Shown here: piece by piece, positions 8,205 to 16,814 of the stretch | Position numbering within the stretch: position 1 is the first letter of the stretch | Layout of the letters: every line of letters begins with the position of its first letter | Assembly: GCF_014224355.1 (NCBI RefSeq) | Contig: NZ_VNWP01000016.1 | Location: 1-61,109, forward strand | DNA from: Synechococcus sp. BSA11S | Lineage (GTDB): Bacteria > Cyanobacteriota > Cyanobacteriia > PCC-6307 > Cyanobiaceae | Reading direction: 5' to 3' | Length of the DNA: 61,109 nt | The notes under the pieces: model-generated | The model's database searches: none | What the model was told of the DNA's origin: nothing | Seen by the model: only the letters and a program-made list of their open reading frames with translations | Program-made: the position numbers and the translations under genes

Positions 8205-8624
8205 TCATCCCGCCGTCAGGCTCTTGGCCTGGGCCTGCATCATCTTCAGAATGTTCAGGAAGCCATTGGCCCTTGAGGGGGTCAGGCTGGCCTGAAGGCC
8301 CGTCTCAGCCAGAAAACCGGGGTCGAGGCCCGCGGCCTGCTCCGGTGCCAGCCCTTCAAGCCCGGCGATCAGCAAGGCCAGCAGCCCCTTGGTGATCTGG
8401 GCATCGGAATCACCCCGCCAGTGGAGCTTGCCATCCACCAGTTGACCCACCACGTACACCTGGGAAACACAGCCCTTCACCTTGAACACCTCCTGCCGGA
8501 ATTCCTCGGGCAGTGGCTCAAGCTTCTTGGCCAGCCAGAGCACGTACTCGTAGCGGCGCTTGGGGTCGCTGGTGCTGCGCAGGCGTTCCACGATCGCGTC
8601 GAGGGTTTCGCTGCCGGTGCTCAT
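8205..8624 (-). CDS. sufE: SufE-family sulfur acceptor
   Basis: SufE takes persulfide sulfur from the cysteine desulfurase SufS and passes it to the SufBCD scaffold for Fe-S cluster assembly in the cytoplasm. The protein has 139 residues, standard for the family. The sulfur-accepting cysteine is C52 in KVKGCVSQV, and the helical core LAKKLEPLPEEFR precedes it. ATG 8624 is chosen; a TTG directly in front (8627) would add one residue. It lies 34 bases upstream of the hom start codon on the same strand. Confidence 0.93.
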   Translation of the reverse strand: MSTGSETLDAIVERLRSTSDPKRRYEYVLWLAKKLEPLPEEFRQEVFKVKGCVSQVYVVGQLVDGKLHWRGDSDAQITKGLLALLIAGLEGLAPEQAAGLDPGFLAETGLQASLTPSRANGFLNILKMMQAQAKSLTAG

Positions 8625-8666
8625 CAATGGGGCCGGGAAGAGGTGGCCCCAGTGTGGCGCTTCAGT

Positions 8667-9188
8667 TCAGCCGCGGCGCCGCTGCTGCATCACCAGGCCA
8701 CCAACCAGACCACCAAGTCCGGTGATGCCTCCGATCAGCAGCAGTGACCGAAGCCGATGGGGAGGTGGCGAGAGCGGCTGGAACCCTGAATCGCCTCGGC
8801 TCACCTGATCAAGTTGGGCCTGACCCTGGCGGGTTGGAACTTCCAGGAAGTCGCGGTGTCCGGGGCCTGCATCCACCTGCAGTTCCCAGTCCCCATCGGC
8901 GCCCTTGGGCATGTTGAAACTGAGGCGTCCCTGGTCATCGATCTGACCCACGTCCACGGCCTGGCCTCCATCGGGTGGCACCAGCCGCACAACGGCACCC
9001 TTCACCGGTTCGCCATTGGAGAAGTGGCTTTCGAGCATCAACCCTTCCCGCAGGGAGGTGAGTCGATCCAGGCTCGATTCGATCGCGTGCGCCTCGATCC
9101 GGCCGGGAGTGGCGAGCAGGGCCACCAGGGAGCCAAGGGCCGTGAGGGCGATCAGGCCGCAGGAACGGGTGAGAGGTGGAGTCGTCAT
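8667..9188 (-). CDS. Exported, C-terminally anchored beta-sandwich protein (CbiL/NikL-like)
   Basis: The protein has 173 residues. Residues 1-35 are a signal peptide ending near EAHA. The mature domain contains EPVKGAVVRLVPPDGG, then DDQGRLSFNMP and VDAGPGHRDFLEVP, the pattern of a carboxypeptidase-regulatory-type sandwich seen in the CbiL/NikL accessory subunits of nickel or cobalt importers. A C-terminal hydrophobic helix (about 146-167) ends in QQRRRG and would anchor it in the membrane. No CbiM/CbiQ gene is adjacent, so a metal-uptake role is only a suggestion. It is 42 bases upstream of sufE. Confidence 0.65.
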   Translation of the reverse strand: MTTPPLTRSCGLIALTALGSLVALLATPGRIEAHAIESSLDRLTSLREGLMLESHFSNGEPVKGAVVRLVPPDGGQAVDVGQIDDQGRLSFNMPKGADGDWELQVDAGPGHRDFLEVPTRQGQAQLDQVSRGDSGFQPLSPPPHRLRSLLLIGGITGLGGLVGGLVMQQRRRG

Positions 9189-9239
9189 CGGCAGGGCGTG
9201 GTCGCGTCCGAGGGAAGTGGCTCCAACGCTAAGGCGCCT

Positions 9240-9509
9240 TCAGGAGGCTGACCAGCGGCTGCCGGCGGCCTGACCCTTGCCGGCCTGGACCATGCGCACC
9301 ATCGAGCTGACCATCATCGAGAGCGCTTCACTCGGTTGGGAGCGGTGGCCAAGCTCCGCAGCCATCACGCGTTCGGGAACCGTGCCGGATCCGCTCGCGG
9401 TGGCGCCAACCCGCCGGGCGGGCGAGGGGCGGGAGTGATCGAAGCTGAGGTCCAAGGAATCAGGGGCTCGCACCTGGGGATCCTGGCAAAAGATCTGCGC
9501 CGAGACCAT
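9240..9509 (-). CDS. Possible small protein, translationally coupled to the cyclo-ligase gene (89 aa)
   Basis: I do not recognise the product. Its ATG (9509-9507) shares one base with the TGA of the upstream 5-formyl-THF cyclo-ligase gene, the same TGATG junction used between that gene and ruvC. That is the main reason to list it. The sequence is polar with a methionine-rich stretch (ALSMMVSSMVRMVQAGKG) and no signal or membrane segment. Codon content is not decisive. Confidence 0.4.
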   Translation of the reverse strand: MVSAQIFCQDPQVRAPDSLDLSFDHSRPSPARRVGATASGSGTVPERVMAAELGHRSQPSEALSMMVSSMVRMVQAGKGQAAGSRWSAS

Positions 9510-10114
9510 CAGAGCCCTGGCCTCTCAACAGGTTGCAACCATTCGATCCCCTTTTCACTCAGCCAGCCATCGAAGGGCACATCCCACGGCTCCACCGGCA
9601 GCCGCTCCACAACACAGCTGAACGGGGCCACGATCAGGGCCGGCACCGAGCGCCACGACGGATCGGCACGCAGCCTGTCGAACCAGCCGCCGCCATAGCC
9701 GAGTCGGAAACCGCGACGGTCGAGGGCCAGGGCCGGGACCAGCAGAAGGCCGAGGGCTTCGGCGGGCAAGGGGGTGCTGGCCGCGGCCGGTGCAGGCACC
9801 CCCGCGGCGTCGGGCTGGAGTGGATCCGCCGGCCGCCATGCCTCGTAGCCGAGGCTGCGCTTCCCTGACATGGCGCGGATGGCGGGCAGAGCCAGCTGGG
9901 TGGGCAGCTCCGCCGCCAGCTCTCGCAGATCCGCTTCACCCGTCAGGGGCCAGTACAGCCCGAGCCTCCGGTCTGCCGGGATCAGGGGGGGCACCCCGGC
10001 CAGAGCCTGCTCCAGCAGCTCTCTGCGCTGCGCTGAGGGCTGATCGCCCCGGCGCTGGCGGTAATGCCGGCGCCAGATGGGTTTGGGGTCGCACAGCCTG
10101 GGTACGCCCGCCAT
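9509..10114 (-). CDS. 5-formyltetrahydrofolate cyclo-ligase
   Basis: The enzyme converts 5-formyl-THF to 5,10-methenyl-THF with ATP, recycling an inhibitory folate. It has 201 residues. The family signature is intact near residues 126-148: LLLVPALALDRRGFRLGYGG followed by GWFDR. GLYWPLTGEADLREL near the N-terminus fits the folate-binding half. ATG 10114 overlaps the ruvC stop by one base, so the two are probably translated together. I leave the symbol blank because naming varies (ygfA/fau). Confidence 0.9.
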   Translation of the reverse strand: MAGVPRLCDPKPIWRRHYRQRRGDQPSAQRRELLEQALAGVPPLIPADRRLGLYWPLTGEADLRELAAELPTQLALPAIRAMSGKRSLGYEAWRPADPLQPDAAGVPAPAAASTPLPAEALGLLLVPALALDRRGFRLGYGGGWFDRLRADPSWRSVPALIVAPFSCVVERLPVEPWDVPFDGWLSEKGIEWLQPVERPGL

Positions 10115-10575
10115 CAGCGCTGAAACCAGCCGGTGAGGGCCACGGCCAGGGCATCGGCAGCGTCGTCTGGGCGAGGAGGGTGCTCCAGATCCAGTTCCCG
10201 CATCACGGCGTCGAGCACGTCATTCTTGTCGGCATGGCCGCAGCCCGTGAGGGCCAGCTTGATCTGCATCGGCGGGAATTCCACCACCGGCACCTGCAAC
10301 CGGGCCAGGGTCATCATCACCACCCCTCTGGCCTGCACCACGGAGATCGTGGTGCTGGAGCGATAGAAAAAGAACTTCTCAACAGAGGCCAGCTGAGGTC
10401 TCCAGCGGCGCACCAGCCAGCGCAGATCGCGGGCGATCTCCACAAGACGCTCCCCCTCGGGGGTGCCGGCCTCGGTGCGGATCATCCCGCAATCCAGCAG
10501 CCGCTGCGGCGGGCCGGTCTCGATCAGGCCATAGCCGACGCGGGCCAGCCCTGGATCGATGCCGAGGATGCGCAA
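10114..10575 (-). CDS. ruvC: Crossover junction endodeoxyribonuclease RuvC
   Basis: RuvC resolves Holliday junctions together with RuvAB in recombinational repair. The protein has 153 residues, normal length. The four acidic catalytic positions are present: D7 in GIDPG, E66 in SVEKFFF, and D138 and D141 in PDDAADALA. The start codon is TTG at 10575; the encoded N-terminus RILGIDPG begins exactly as in the family, so this non-ATG start is credible. It lies 4 bases after chlI. Confidence 0.95.
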   Translation of the reverse strand: MRILGIDPGLARVGYGLIETGPPQRLLDCGMIRTEAGTPEGERLVEIARDLRWLVRRWRPQLASVEKFFFYRSSTTISVVQARGVVMMTLARLQVPVVEFPPMQIKLALTGCGHADKNDVLDAVMRELDLEHPPRPDDAADALAVALTGWFQR

Positions 10576-10579
10576 GGCC

Positions 10580-11665
10580 TCAGGCGGCCAGGGCCAGCTG
10601 GAAGGCCTCGGGGGTGGTGTCAGCCATCTCGAAGATCTTGCAGAACACCTTGATCACGCGATCACCGGAATCGATCTGCTCGAGCGGATCCTTGCGCAGT
10701 CGATGGCGCAGGCAGCAGGCCACCACCCGGGCCACGTCATCGTCGTTCACCTCGGTGCGCCCTTCGAAGGCGGCCAGGGCCCTGGCTGCCCGGTTGGTGA
10801 CGATGTCACCGCGCAGGCCGTCCACATCCAGCTCGCCGCACACTGCTGAGATGCGAATGCGCAGCTCAGGATCGATCAGCACCTCAGGCAGCCGCTGCTG
10901 GGCCTCCACCACCCGCTGCTGGAGCGCGTCCTGGGCGCTCTGGTGTTGGCCGTTGAAGCCATCGGGATCGCTGTCGTAGCCGGTTCGCTGGTCCACCACC
11001 TGCACCCGCAGCTCCGGATCGCGCACCGTGCGCACCTCCACGCTCATGCCGAAGCGATCGAGCAGCTGGGGACGCAGTTCGCCTTCCTCGGGGTTGCCCG
11101 AGCCGATCAGCACGAAGCGGGCCGGGTGGCGGACGGACACCCCCTCCCGCTCCACGGTGTTCCAGCCGGAAGCGGCCGAATCCAGCAACACGTCGACCAG
11201 GTGGTCGTCGAGCAGGTTCACCTCATCCACATAGAGGAGGCCGCGGTTCGCCTTGGCCAGCAGGCCCGGCTCAAAAGCCCGCACCCCTTCGCTGAGGGCT
11301 TTCTCGATGTCGATCGTGCCGCAGAGGCGGTCTTCGGTGGCGCCCAGGGGCAGGTCCACCATCGGCACCTGGCGGGGCTCGACCGGCAGCACCTCGCCCG
11401 CCTCGGCCCGCAGGCGCACATCTGCACTCTGCAGGTCGGGGTCGCCGGGGGAACTGTTGTAAGGATCGCCGGCAACGACCTCGATCTCCGGCAGCAGATC
11501 GGCCAGGGCGCGGATCGTGGTTGATTTGCCCGTGCCCCGATCGCCCATGATCATCACGCCGCCGATGCGCGGATCGATCACGTTCAACAGCAGGGCGAGC
11601 TTCATCTCCTCCTGGCCGACGATGGCGGTGAAGGGAAACGCCCTGCGTTTGCGGGTCTGACTCAC
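10580..11665 (-). CDS. chlI: Magnesium chelatase subunit I
   Basis: ChlI is the AAA+ motor of Mg-chelatase; with ChlD and ChlH it inserts Mg2+ into protoporphyrin IX, the first committed step of chlorophyll synthesis. The protein has 361 residues. Walker A is GDRGTGKST at residues 41-49, Walker [14 protein letters not shown] lies near 145, and [20 protein letters not shown] contains the sensor and arginine region. The GTG start at 11665 overlaps the stop of the DUF3370 gene (GTGA). The neighbours have no link to pigment synthesis. Confidence 0.97.
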   Translation of the reverse strand: MSQTRKRRAFPFTAIVGQEEMKLALLLNVIDPRIGGVMIMGDRGTGKSTTIRALADLLPEIEVVAGDPYNSSPGDPDLQSADVRLRAEAGEVLPVEPRQVPMVDLPLGATEDRLCGTIDIEKALSEGVRAFEPGLLAKANRGLLYVDEVNLLDDHLVDVLLDSAASGWNTVEREGVSVRHPARFVLIGSGNPEEGELRPQLLDRFGMSVEVRTVRDPELRVQVVDQRTGYDSDPDGFNGQHQSAQDALQQRVVEAQQRLPEVLIDPELRIRISAVCGELDVDGLRGDIVTNRAARALAAFEGRTEVNDDDVARVVACCLRHRLRKDPLEQIDSGDRVIKVFCKIFEMADTTPEAFQLALAA

Positions 11666-13095
11666 GGACGGGGGGCCGGCACGGATTCGGATTGTTTCAC
11701 AGCTGCCTCTGGGACCTCAGGCGCCGGCAGAAGGCTCAGCACCTGAGGGGGTGTGGCATCGGCGGGATAGATCAGACGAACTCTCACCTGCCGCTGCTGG
11801 CCGGGGGCCAGGCTGATGCGACCCAGGCTCGGGCCCTTCTCTCCCTGGCGCTGAACCAGATGGAACCAGCGCCGGCCGGCGGGCCGGCCCGCCGTGCCGT
11901 CCAGCCCGGCCACCCCCACCGTGCCGCGGAAGACCACGGCACGGGGCAGGGTGAGGTTGAAGCTCAGGCCGCCTTCGGGCTTGTCGGTCTTGCGTGGGGA
12001 TTCGAGGGCCAGATCGAGGACCACAGGCCCCTTGGTGTCGTTCACCAGGGGCAGGAGCAGGTCGTACTCCACGCCGTAGTTGCCGTGGGCGGCCCAGGCG
12101 GTGCCTGGGTAGAGGGCCTGCAGCTCGGCGGTCTGCACCTGGCCGCTGCCCAGGCGCCCACGCTCCAGTGAGGCGATCGGCCAGGAGACCGGTGCACTGC
12201 GCACGGAGAGCAACTTGGTGCCGGGGTCGGTGAGCCTGGCGCTCCAGCGGCTGCCCGTCTGCACCCCGCTCACCCGGGAATAGATGATCGCTCCAGCCTG
12301 GCCTCGTGGGGTGGGCACGTGCTCCTTGGCGCTGAGCCCGCCGCGGAGCAGGCGGCTCCAGACCTCCGCCTCGGGCGGTTGTTCGCTCCCGAAGGCCGCC
12401 AGGGTGGCCAGCTGCACGGGACCGTCACTCTCGAGCCGCAGCTGGAGGTTGCGGCCGTTCAGCAAGGGATCAAGCCCCTTGACGGGAATGGGGAGGGCCA
12501 GCAGGGTGCTGAGCTGCCCGGGGGCCAGGGTCCATTCCTGGGGAATCCCGATGCCGCGGCTCTTCTGCAGCAGTTCGGCCGCCACCCTGGAGCCGGGGCC
12601 GGCGTACACGGAGCTGCCGTCGTGCGCCATCAGGGGGGGCAGGGGCAGGAAGGGGGCGGACGGCTGGCCCGGATCCGTCGACTGGGAGAGGGCTGTGGAT
12701 CCGTTCAGCACCCTCAGCCGCACTGGCGTGTTGCTCACCGGAGCGGCCACCACCCCCAGCCAGAGCACCGAGTCGAGCGTTTCGGGCCTGCCGGCGTAAA
12801 CATGGTGGCTGAAGAGGTCGAAGCGTCCATTCAGCGGGACGTTCAGATGGGCAGCGGGGCTGGAGAAGGGTTGGCCGGCCAGCGTCCCGCGACCATCGAA
12901 GGTGGAGAGCAGGATGCCGGGCTGGATGATCAGTTCGGGGTTGTTGTCGTTGACCAGGGGCACCTGGTCGAGCCCGCCGCTGAGCGGACGCACCTGCTGG
13001 CTCCTCAGCTCGGTGCTGGGGGCGGCGGCCGCCGCCGGGGTTGTGGCCATCCCGGCAGTGAGCAGCAGGCTGGTGGCCATGGTCAGGACGCGCAT
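11662..13095 (-). CDS. DUF3370 exported protein
   Basis: The 477-residue protein has a signal peptide (about residues 1-25, ending PAAAAA) and then the cyanobacterial DUF3370 domain, starting near QQVRPLSGGLDQVPLVNDNN and including GRFDLFSHHVY. No catalytic motif is visible; the length and beta-rich texture fit an envelope protein. Function of the family is not known to me. The C-terminus is a proline-rich tail. It follows the beta-lactamase-like gene by 6 bases and overlaps chlI by 4, so it sits mid-operon. Confidence 0.85.
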   Translation of the reverse strand: MRVLTMATSLLLTAGMATTPAAAAAPSTELRSQQVRPLSGGLDQVPLVNDNNPELIIQPGILLSTFDGRGTLAGQPFSSPAAHLNVPLNGRFDLFSHHVYAGRPETLDSVLWLGVVAAPVSNTPVRLRVLNGSTALSQSTDPGQPSAPFLPLPPLMAHDGSSVYAGPGSRVAAELLQKSRGIGIPQEWTLAPGQLSTLLALPIPVKGLDPLLNGRNLQLRLESDGPVQLATLAAFGSEQPPEAEVWSRLLRGGLSAKEHVPTPRGQAGAIIYSRVSGVQTGSRWSARLTDPGTKLLSVRSAPVSWPIASLERGRLGSGQVQTAELQALYPGTAWAAHGNYGVEYDLLLPLVNDTKGPVVLDLALESPRKTDKPEGGLSFNLTLPRAVVFRGTVGVAGLDGTAGRPAGRRWFHLVQRQGEKGPSLGRISLAPGQQRQVRVRLIYPADATPPQVLSLLPAPEVPEAAVKQSESVPAPRP

Positions 13096-13101
13096 CAGAC
13101 C

Positions 13102-14190
13102 TCAGCGGGGATTGGGGGATGGTTGGTTGCGGCCGACGAGGGTTTCGCTCACAGCGGCGGCCATGGCCCTGATCAGGTTGGTGGAGCGGGGGTCATTGAA
13201 CGGACCCTTGACCATGAACCCTGCCACGGCCCGCTTGCCGTCGGGGAGTTCGATCAGAGCCGCGTCGGAATAGGCGATGCCGATATCACCGGTCTTGTTG
13301 AGCACGGTCAGACCACGGGCCATCAGCTCGCTGTCCGTGTCACCCGACGATGCCCCAAGCCCCTTGAGCAGCCCCGCCGGCAGCAGGGTGTTGGTGCGGG
13401 AGGTCCCCATGATCGTGCGGAAATGGTCCCGGGCACGGGGGCTGAGCTTTTCACCCGTGTCCACCAGGGCGATCGAGCGGGCCAGATCCCGGGGGCTGGT
13501 GGTGTTGGTCCCCTCGAGATCAGGGAGCCAGTTGTTCACCACCGTGGCCGGCAGGCCCAGGGCCTGGAAGTGGGCGTTGGTGGCGGCTTTGCCCCCCAGC
13601 CGCTTGATCAGGAGGTTCGTGGCGCTGTTGTCGCTCACCCGGATCATCTCGGTGGCGGCCTCATAAAAGGGGAAGCGCGTGCCCACGGGGCGGCTGGCCA
13701 TCCATCCGGCCCCCCCGCCGATCACCTCCTTGGTGAGCGGCAGGGGTTCGTTCCAGCGCAGCTTGCCGGCATCGAGGTCGTCAAGGGCCGCCAGCAGGAT
13801 CGGGGTCTTGATCGAGCTCGCCGCCGGCAGGGGGGTGTCGGGATTGAGCTGGGCGTAACGGCCGTCATCCAGCACCAAGAGGAACCCACCCGCCTTCAGG
13901 TCCTTCTGCTGGGCCGCCAGGGTCTTCCAGCGCTGGCTGAGTTTGGTGAGCTCAACGCGGGGCTCGAAGCGGCCGTTCGCCAGTCCGCCCCTTGGGGTGG
14001 GAACCGGTGAGCTGGCACTGCTGGCCTTGGGAGCATCCATCGCCCCCTGGGCGAGCCTGGGGGCCAGTTGTTTGAGGACCGTGCCGGTGAGCACCCCGAG
14101 GCCAAGTCCCATCACCAGCAGGCGCAGGACAAGGGCGATGGGTTGAAGCCAGCCGGGGGAGCCGGAACGGGGGGAGCGACCCGAAGGCAC
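13102..14190 (-). CDS. Class A beta-lactamase-like serine hydrolase
   Basis: The protein has 362 residues with an N-terminal membrane anchor (about 18-40) and a periplasmic serine hydrolase domain. The active-site elements are in order: SSIK at 125-128, SDN at 186-188, a Glu at 226 in DLEGTNTTSPRDLA at the omega-loop position, and KTG at 299-301. This is the set of class A beta-lactamases and related PBP-like enzymes. Whether it hydrolyses beta-lactams or edits peptidoglycan cannot be decided here. The start is GTG 14190. It leads the minus-strand series that includes DUF3370 and chlI. Confidence 0.85.
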   Translation of the reverse strand: MPSGRSPRSGSPGWLQPIALVLRLLVMGLGLGVLTGTVLKQLAPRLAQGAMDAPKASSASSPVPTPRGGLANGRFEPRVELTKLSQRWKTLAAQQKDLKAGGFLLVLDDGRYAQLNPDTPLPAASSIKTPILLAALDDLDAGKLRWNEPLPLTKEVIGGGAGWMASRPVGTRFPFYEAATEMIRVSDNSATNLLIKRLGGKAATNAHFQALGLPATVVNNWLPDLEGTNTTSPRDLARSIALVDTGEKLSPRARDHFRTIMGTSRTNTLLPAGLLKGLGASSGDTDSELMARGLTVLNKTGDIGIAYSDAALIELPDGKRAVAGFMVKGPFNDPRSTNLIRAMAAAVSETLVGRNQPSPNPR

Positions 14191-14222
14191 GATGCAGCCG
14201 AGGCGACGAAGATGGCAGGACC

Positions 14223-15026
14223 TTAGGGGGTTCTCCGTTGGCTGGCCCAGCGCAACTGACGGACCATTCCCCGGACCAGGGCCACCTCGTCGCTGCTGAT
14301 CTGGCCGCGCTGCAGTAAGGCGCGCAGCTTGGCCATCCGGGCGTGGGCCGTGTGGGGCAGAAGAAAACCCACCTCCAGCAACAACTCCTCGGCGTCGGCC
14401 AGGGCCGCCTCGAGCACGTTCCGCTCAGCGGGTTCGGGCCAGGCCACGGCGGGCGATCCACCCGGATGCCCCTGTTCAAGGCCCTGCTGGAAGCCGTGCA
14501 ACGCGTGCAGGCTGATGGCCACAGCGTGCGAGAGGTTGAGGGAGGGGTAGCCGTCATCGGTGCCGAGTCGCACGATGCGCCCGGCCTGGAGCAGCTCGTC
14601 GGTGCTCAGGCCCCGGTTCTCCCTCCCGAAGACCAGCGCCGGGCCACCGGAGCTCACCTCCCAGCCGGAGCCCGGCGCGGGCTCCAGCAGCCAGGGCAGG
14701 GCGTCCGCGGGGCCCATGATCGGCACCGCCTCCGAGTCCACCCGCCCACTGGCGGCCACCACCCTGGTGCGATCGGCAATGGCCGCCGCCAGATCCGGAT
14801 AGAGCCCGGCCTGCTCCAGCAGGGCTCCGCCATGGACGGCCATGCGCCGGGATTCCTCGCTGAGGTGATCACAGCGAGGAGCCACCAGCCGCAGATCCCG
14901 CACGCCGAAGTTGGCGCAGAGCCTGGCCACGCTGCCCACGTTCAGCGGCCCGGCAGGTTCGACCAGAACCAGAGCCAGAGGGCGTGACGGGGGGGTCCGT
15001 GCCGGGCCAGGGACGCCGCCGCTCAC
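14223..15026 (-). CDS. TrmH/SpoU-family RNA methyltransferase (TrmJ-like)
   Basis: This 267-residue SAM-dependent RNA 2'-O-methyltransferase of the SPOUT fold carries LVEPAGPLNVGSVAR (motif 1), FGRENRGLS (motif 2, about 150) and YPSLNLSHAVAI (motif 3, knot region). The motif order and spacing fit TrmJ, which modifies position 32 of tRNAs, more than TrmH, but the exact target is not proven. The start is GTG 15026, overlapping the cytochrome stop by 4 bases. Confidence 0.88.
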   Translation of the reverse strand: MSGGVPGPARTPPSRPLALVLVEPAGPLNVGSVARLCANFGVRDLRLVAPRCDHLSEESRRMAVHGGALLEQAGLYPDLAAAIADRTRVVAASGRVDSEAVPIMGPADALPWLLEPAPGSGWEVSSGGPALVFGRENRGLSTDELLQAGRIVRLGTDDGYPSLNLSHAVAISLHALHGFQQGLEQGHPGGSPAVAWPEPAERNVLEAALADAEELLLEVGFLLPHTAHARMAKLRALLQRGQISSDEVALVRGMVRQLRWASQRRTP

Positions 15027-15421
15027 TCAAGGCTGTGAAGATGGGCCAGCAGGTCGGCCATGGCCTGAGGTTCGGGTTGGAACCGGGGCATCGGGGGCGT
15101 GCGGCCGCTGACCACCTGGTGGATCAACTGCCGGTCGCTGCGCCGCTGGCTGACCCCGTGCAGGCCGGGTCCCACCAGCCCCTGGGCGGCGATGCCATGG
15201 CAGCCGGCGCAGTTCATCCGAAAAAGACGACCACCGTTCTCGCTCGAGCCTGTGAGCTCAAGGGTTCGGCGGGTGTAGGGATCGCTGCGTGCTGCCGGCA
15301 GGACCAGCAACAGCAGCAGGATGCAGGCGGCCGCGGCCAGCAGCACCAGGGCGGTGACCAGCCCCTGGCGCTGAACCGGTGCCGGGCTGGTCTCCAGGAT
15401 GGTGGAAGGATCGCCGGTCAC
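15023..15421 (-). CDS. cytM: Membrane-anchored cytochrome c, probable cytochrome cM
   Basis: This 132-residue protein has one N-terminal membrane helix (about 20-43) and a class I cytochrome c domain. The heme-binding CAGCH is at 71-75, and Met111 in TPPMPRF is the likely sixth ligand. Small size, uncleaved anchor and [20 protein letters not shown] match cytochrome cM, a cyanobacterial protein linked to control of respiration and photosynthesis under stress. The start is GTG 15421. It diverges from petG, 73 bases away. Confidence 0.82.
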   Translation of the reverse strand: MTGDPSTILETSPAPVQRQGLVTALVLLAAAACILLLLLVLPAARSDPYTRRTLELTGSSENGGRLFRMNCAGCHGIAAQGLVGPGLHGVSQRRSDRQLIHQVVSGRTPPMPRFQPEPQAMADLLAHLHSLE

Positions 15422-15494
15422 GGATCACTCGGAAGACTCCCCCAGCCTGCCTTGGCCATGGGAGAATTGCGTCAGGCACAACTTCCGGCTCCCG

Positions 15495-15608
15495 ATGATC
15501 GAACCTCTGCTCTGCGGCATCGTCCTGGGCCTGATCCCGATCACCCTGGTGGGCCTGTTCGTGGCGGCCTGGAACCAGTACCGGCGTGGCAGCGCCCTGG
15601 GCGGCTGA
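15495..15608 (+). CDS. petG: Cytochrome b6f complex subunit PetG (37 aa)
   Basis: PetG is a single-helix subunit needed for assembly and stability of the cytochrome b6f complex in the thylakoid membrane. The 37 residues start [20 protein letters not shown] and end with the stromal AWNQYRRG; length and sequence are canonical. A longer frame from 15399 is not used because it adds unrelated residues. The gene ends one base before the converging rsmD stop. Confidence 0.97.
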   Translation: MIEPLLCGIVLGLIPITLVGLFVAAWNQYRRGSALGG

Positions 15609-15609
15609 A

Positions 15610-16185
15610 TCAGGCCCCCGGTTCCAGGAGCATCAGACCGCAGCTGCCGTAGCGCCTCCTGTCGGTCATTCTCCAGCCGTGTGGTACTTGCGGGTAGGCC
15701 TCGCTGGAGCACTCCCACACCAGGCGTCCTCCTTCCGCCAGCCAACCGCCAGCTGCAACCGCCGTGGCAATCGGTTCATAGAGGCCGGTGCCATAGGGCG
15801 GATCGGTGTAGATCAGATCGAAACCTCCATCCGCCGCGTCCCCCAGTTGCTGCCGGGGGCTGCGGCACAGCCACAGTGGAAGTTCGGCCTTGATCACCCG
15901 CACGTCGCTGGCCGGATTCAACCCCGCCTGGACGGCTTCGAGATTGCGCCGGGCGATGCTGAGGGTTGTCCTGTCGTGATCGATGGCGACCACCCGCTGG
16001 GCACCCCGTTGCAGGGCTTCGCAGCCCATCACTCCGCTGCCGCAGAAGAGGTCGAGCCAGCTGCAGCCGCTCAGTTCACCGGCCAGCAGGTTCAGCACCG
16101 CCAGGCGCACCCTGGAGGTGGTGGGGCGTGTGCCCTGCCCCGCTGGGCTGAGCAATCGGCGCCCGCCACTGAGCCGCAGACTCAC
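15610..16185 (-). CDS. rsmD: 16S rRNA (guanine966-N2)-methyltransferase RsmD
   Basis: RsmD methylates G966 of 16S rRNA. The protein has 191 residues. It has the SAM-binding DLFCGSGVMGCEALQRGA (about 45-62), the acidic VVAIDHD after strand 2, and the catalytic DPPY at 128-131. The early block RPTTSRVRLAVLNLL is the usual substrate-side motif. The start is GTG 16185, overlapping the hisH stop by 4 bases. Confidence 0.92.
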   Translation of the reverse strand: MSLRLSGGRRLLSPAGQGTRPTTSRVRLAVLNLLAGELSGCSWLDLFCGSGVMGCEALQRGAQRVVAIDHDRTTLSIARRNLEAVQAGLNPASDVRVIKAELPLWLCRSPRQQLGDAADGGFDLIYTDPPYGTGLYEPIATAVAAGGWLAEGGRLVWECSSEAYPQVPHGWRMTDRRRYGSCGLMLLEPGA

Positions 16186-16814
16186 GCCCCGCCCTGCTCG
16201 AGCCAGCGGAGCCAGCGCCCGAGCATGCGCTGCCCCTGGGGGCCGGATTTCTCGGGGTGAAACTGGCAGGCCGCCAGGTTGTCCTGCCAGACGGCCGCGG
16301 TGACGGCTCGATCGGCGAAGAGGACGTCGGCGGTGCTGCAGGCCGGGTCGTCGGGAGCAGCGGCATAGGAGTGCACGAAATAGACCCAGGCCGGCGGATG
16401 CCCCTCAGGCAGCAAGGGACTGGGGTTGGTGGGAATCAAGGGGGCCCAGCCCATGTGGGGGATCGGATGGCCAGGAGAGGATGGCAGGGCCCGCACGGTG
16501 CCCCTGAACAGACCGAGACCCGGGGCTTCCCCTTCTTCGCTGCCCTCGAACAGCAGTTGCAACCCCAGGCAGATGCCCAGCAGGGGGCGTCCCTTGTGGC
16601 TCCAGGCTCGCAGTGGATCCACCAGACCCGCCTGGCTCAGGCGCTCCATCGCCGGATCGAAGGATCCCACCCCCGGCAGAATCAGGGCGGAGCAGGCGTC
16701 CATGGCCCCGGCATTCTCCACGGGAATCAGATCGGCCCCGAGGCGCTCCACGGCCCGGGCCACGGAGTGCAGGTTGCCCATGCCGTAGTCGATCAGTCCG
16801 ATCGGGCCCCTCAT
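16182..16814 (-). CDS. hisH: Imidazole glycerol phosphate synthase subunit HisH
   Basis: HisH is the glutaminase half of the HisHF enzyme of histidine synthesis; it supplies ammonia to HisF. The 210-residue protein shows the triad of class I amidotransferases: Cys82 in GICLGLQLL, and His186 and Glu188 in QFHPEKSG. DYGMGNLHSV at the N-terminus is the interface loop. It overlaps rsmD by 4 bases and the LOG-like gene by 4, so the three form an operon. hisF is not in the window. Confidence 0.95.
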   Translation of the reverse strand: MRGPIGLIDYGMGNLHSVARAVERLGADLIPVENAGAMDACSALILPGVGSFDPAMERLSQAGLVDPLRAWSHKGRPLLGICLGLQLLFEGSEEGEAPGLGLFRGTVRALPSSPGHPIPHMGWAPLIPTNPSPLLPEGHPPAWVYFVHSYAAAPDDPACSTADVLFADRAVTAAVWQDNLAACQFHPEKSGPQGQRMLGRWLRWLEQGGA

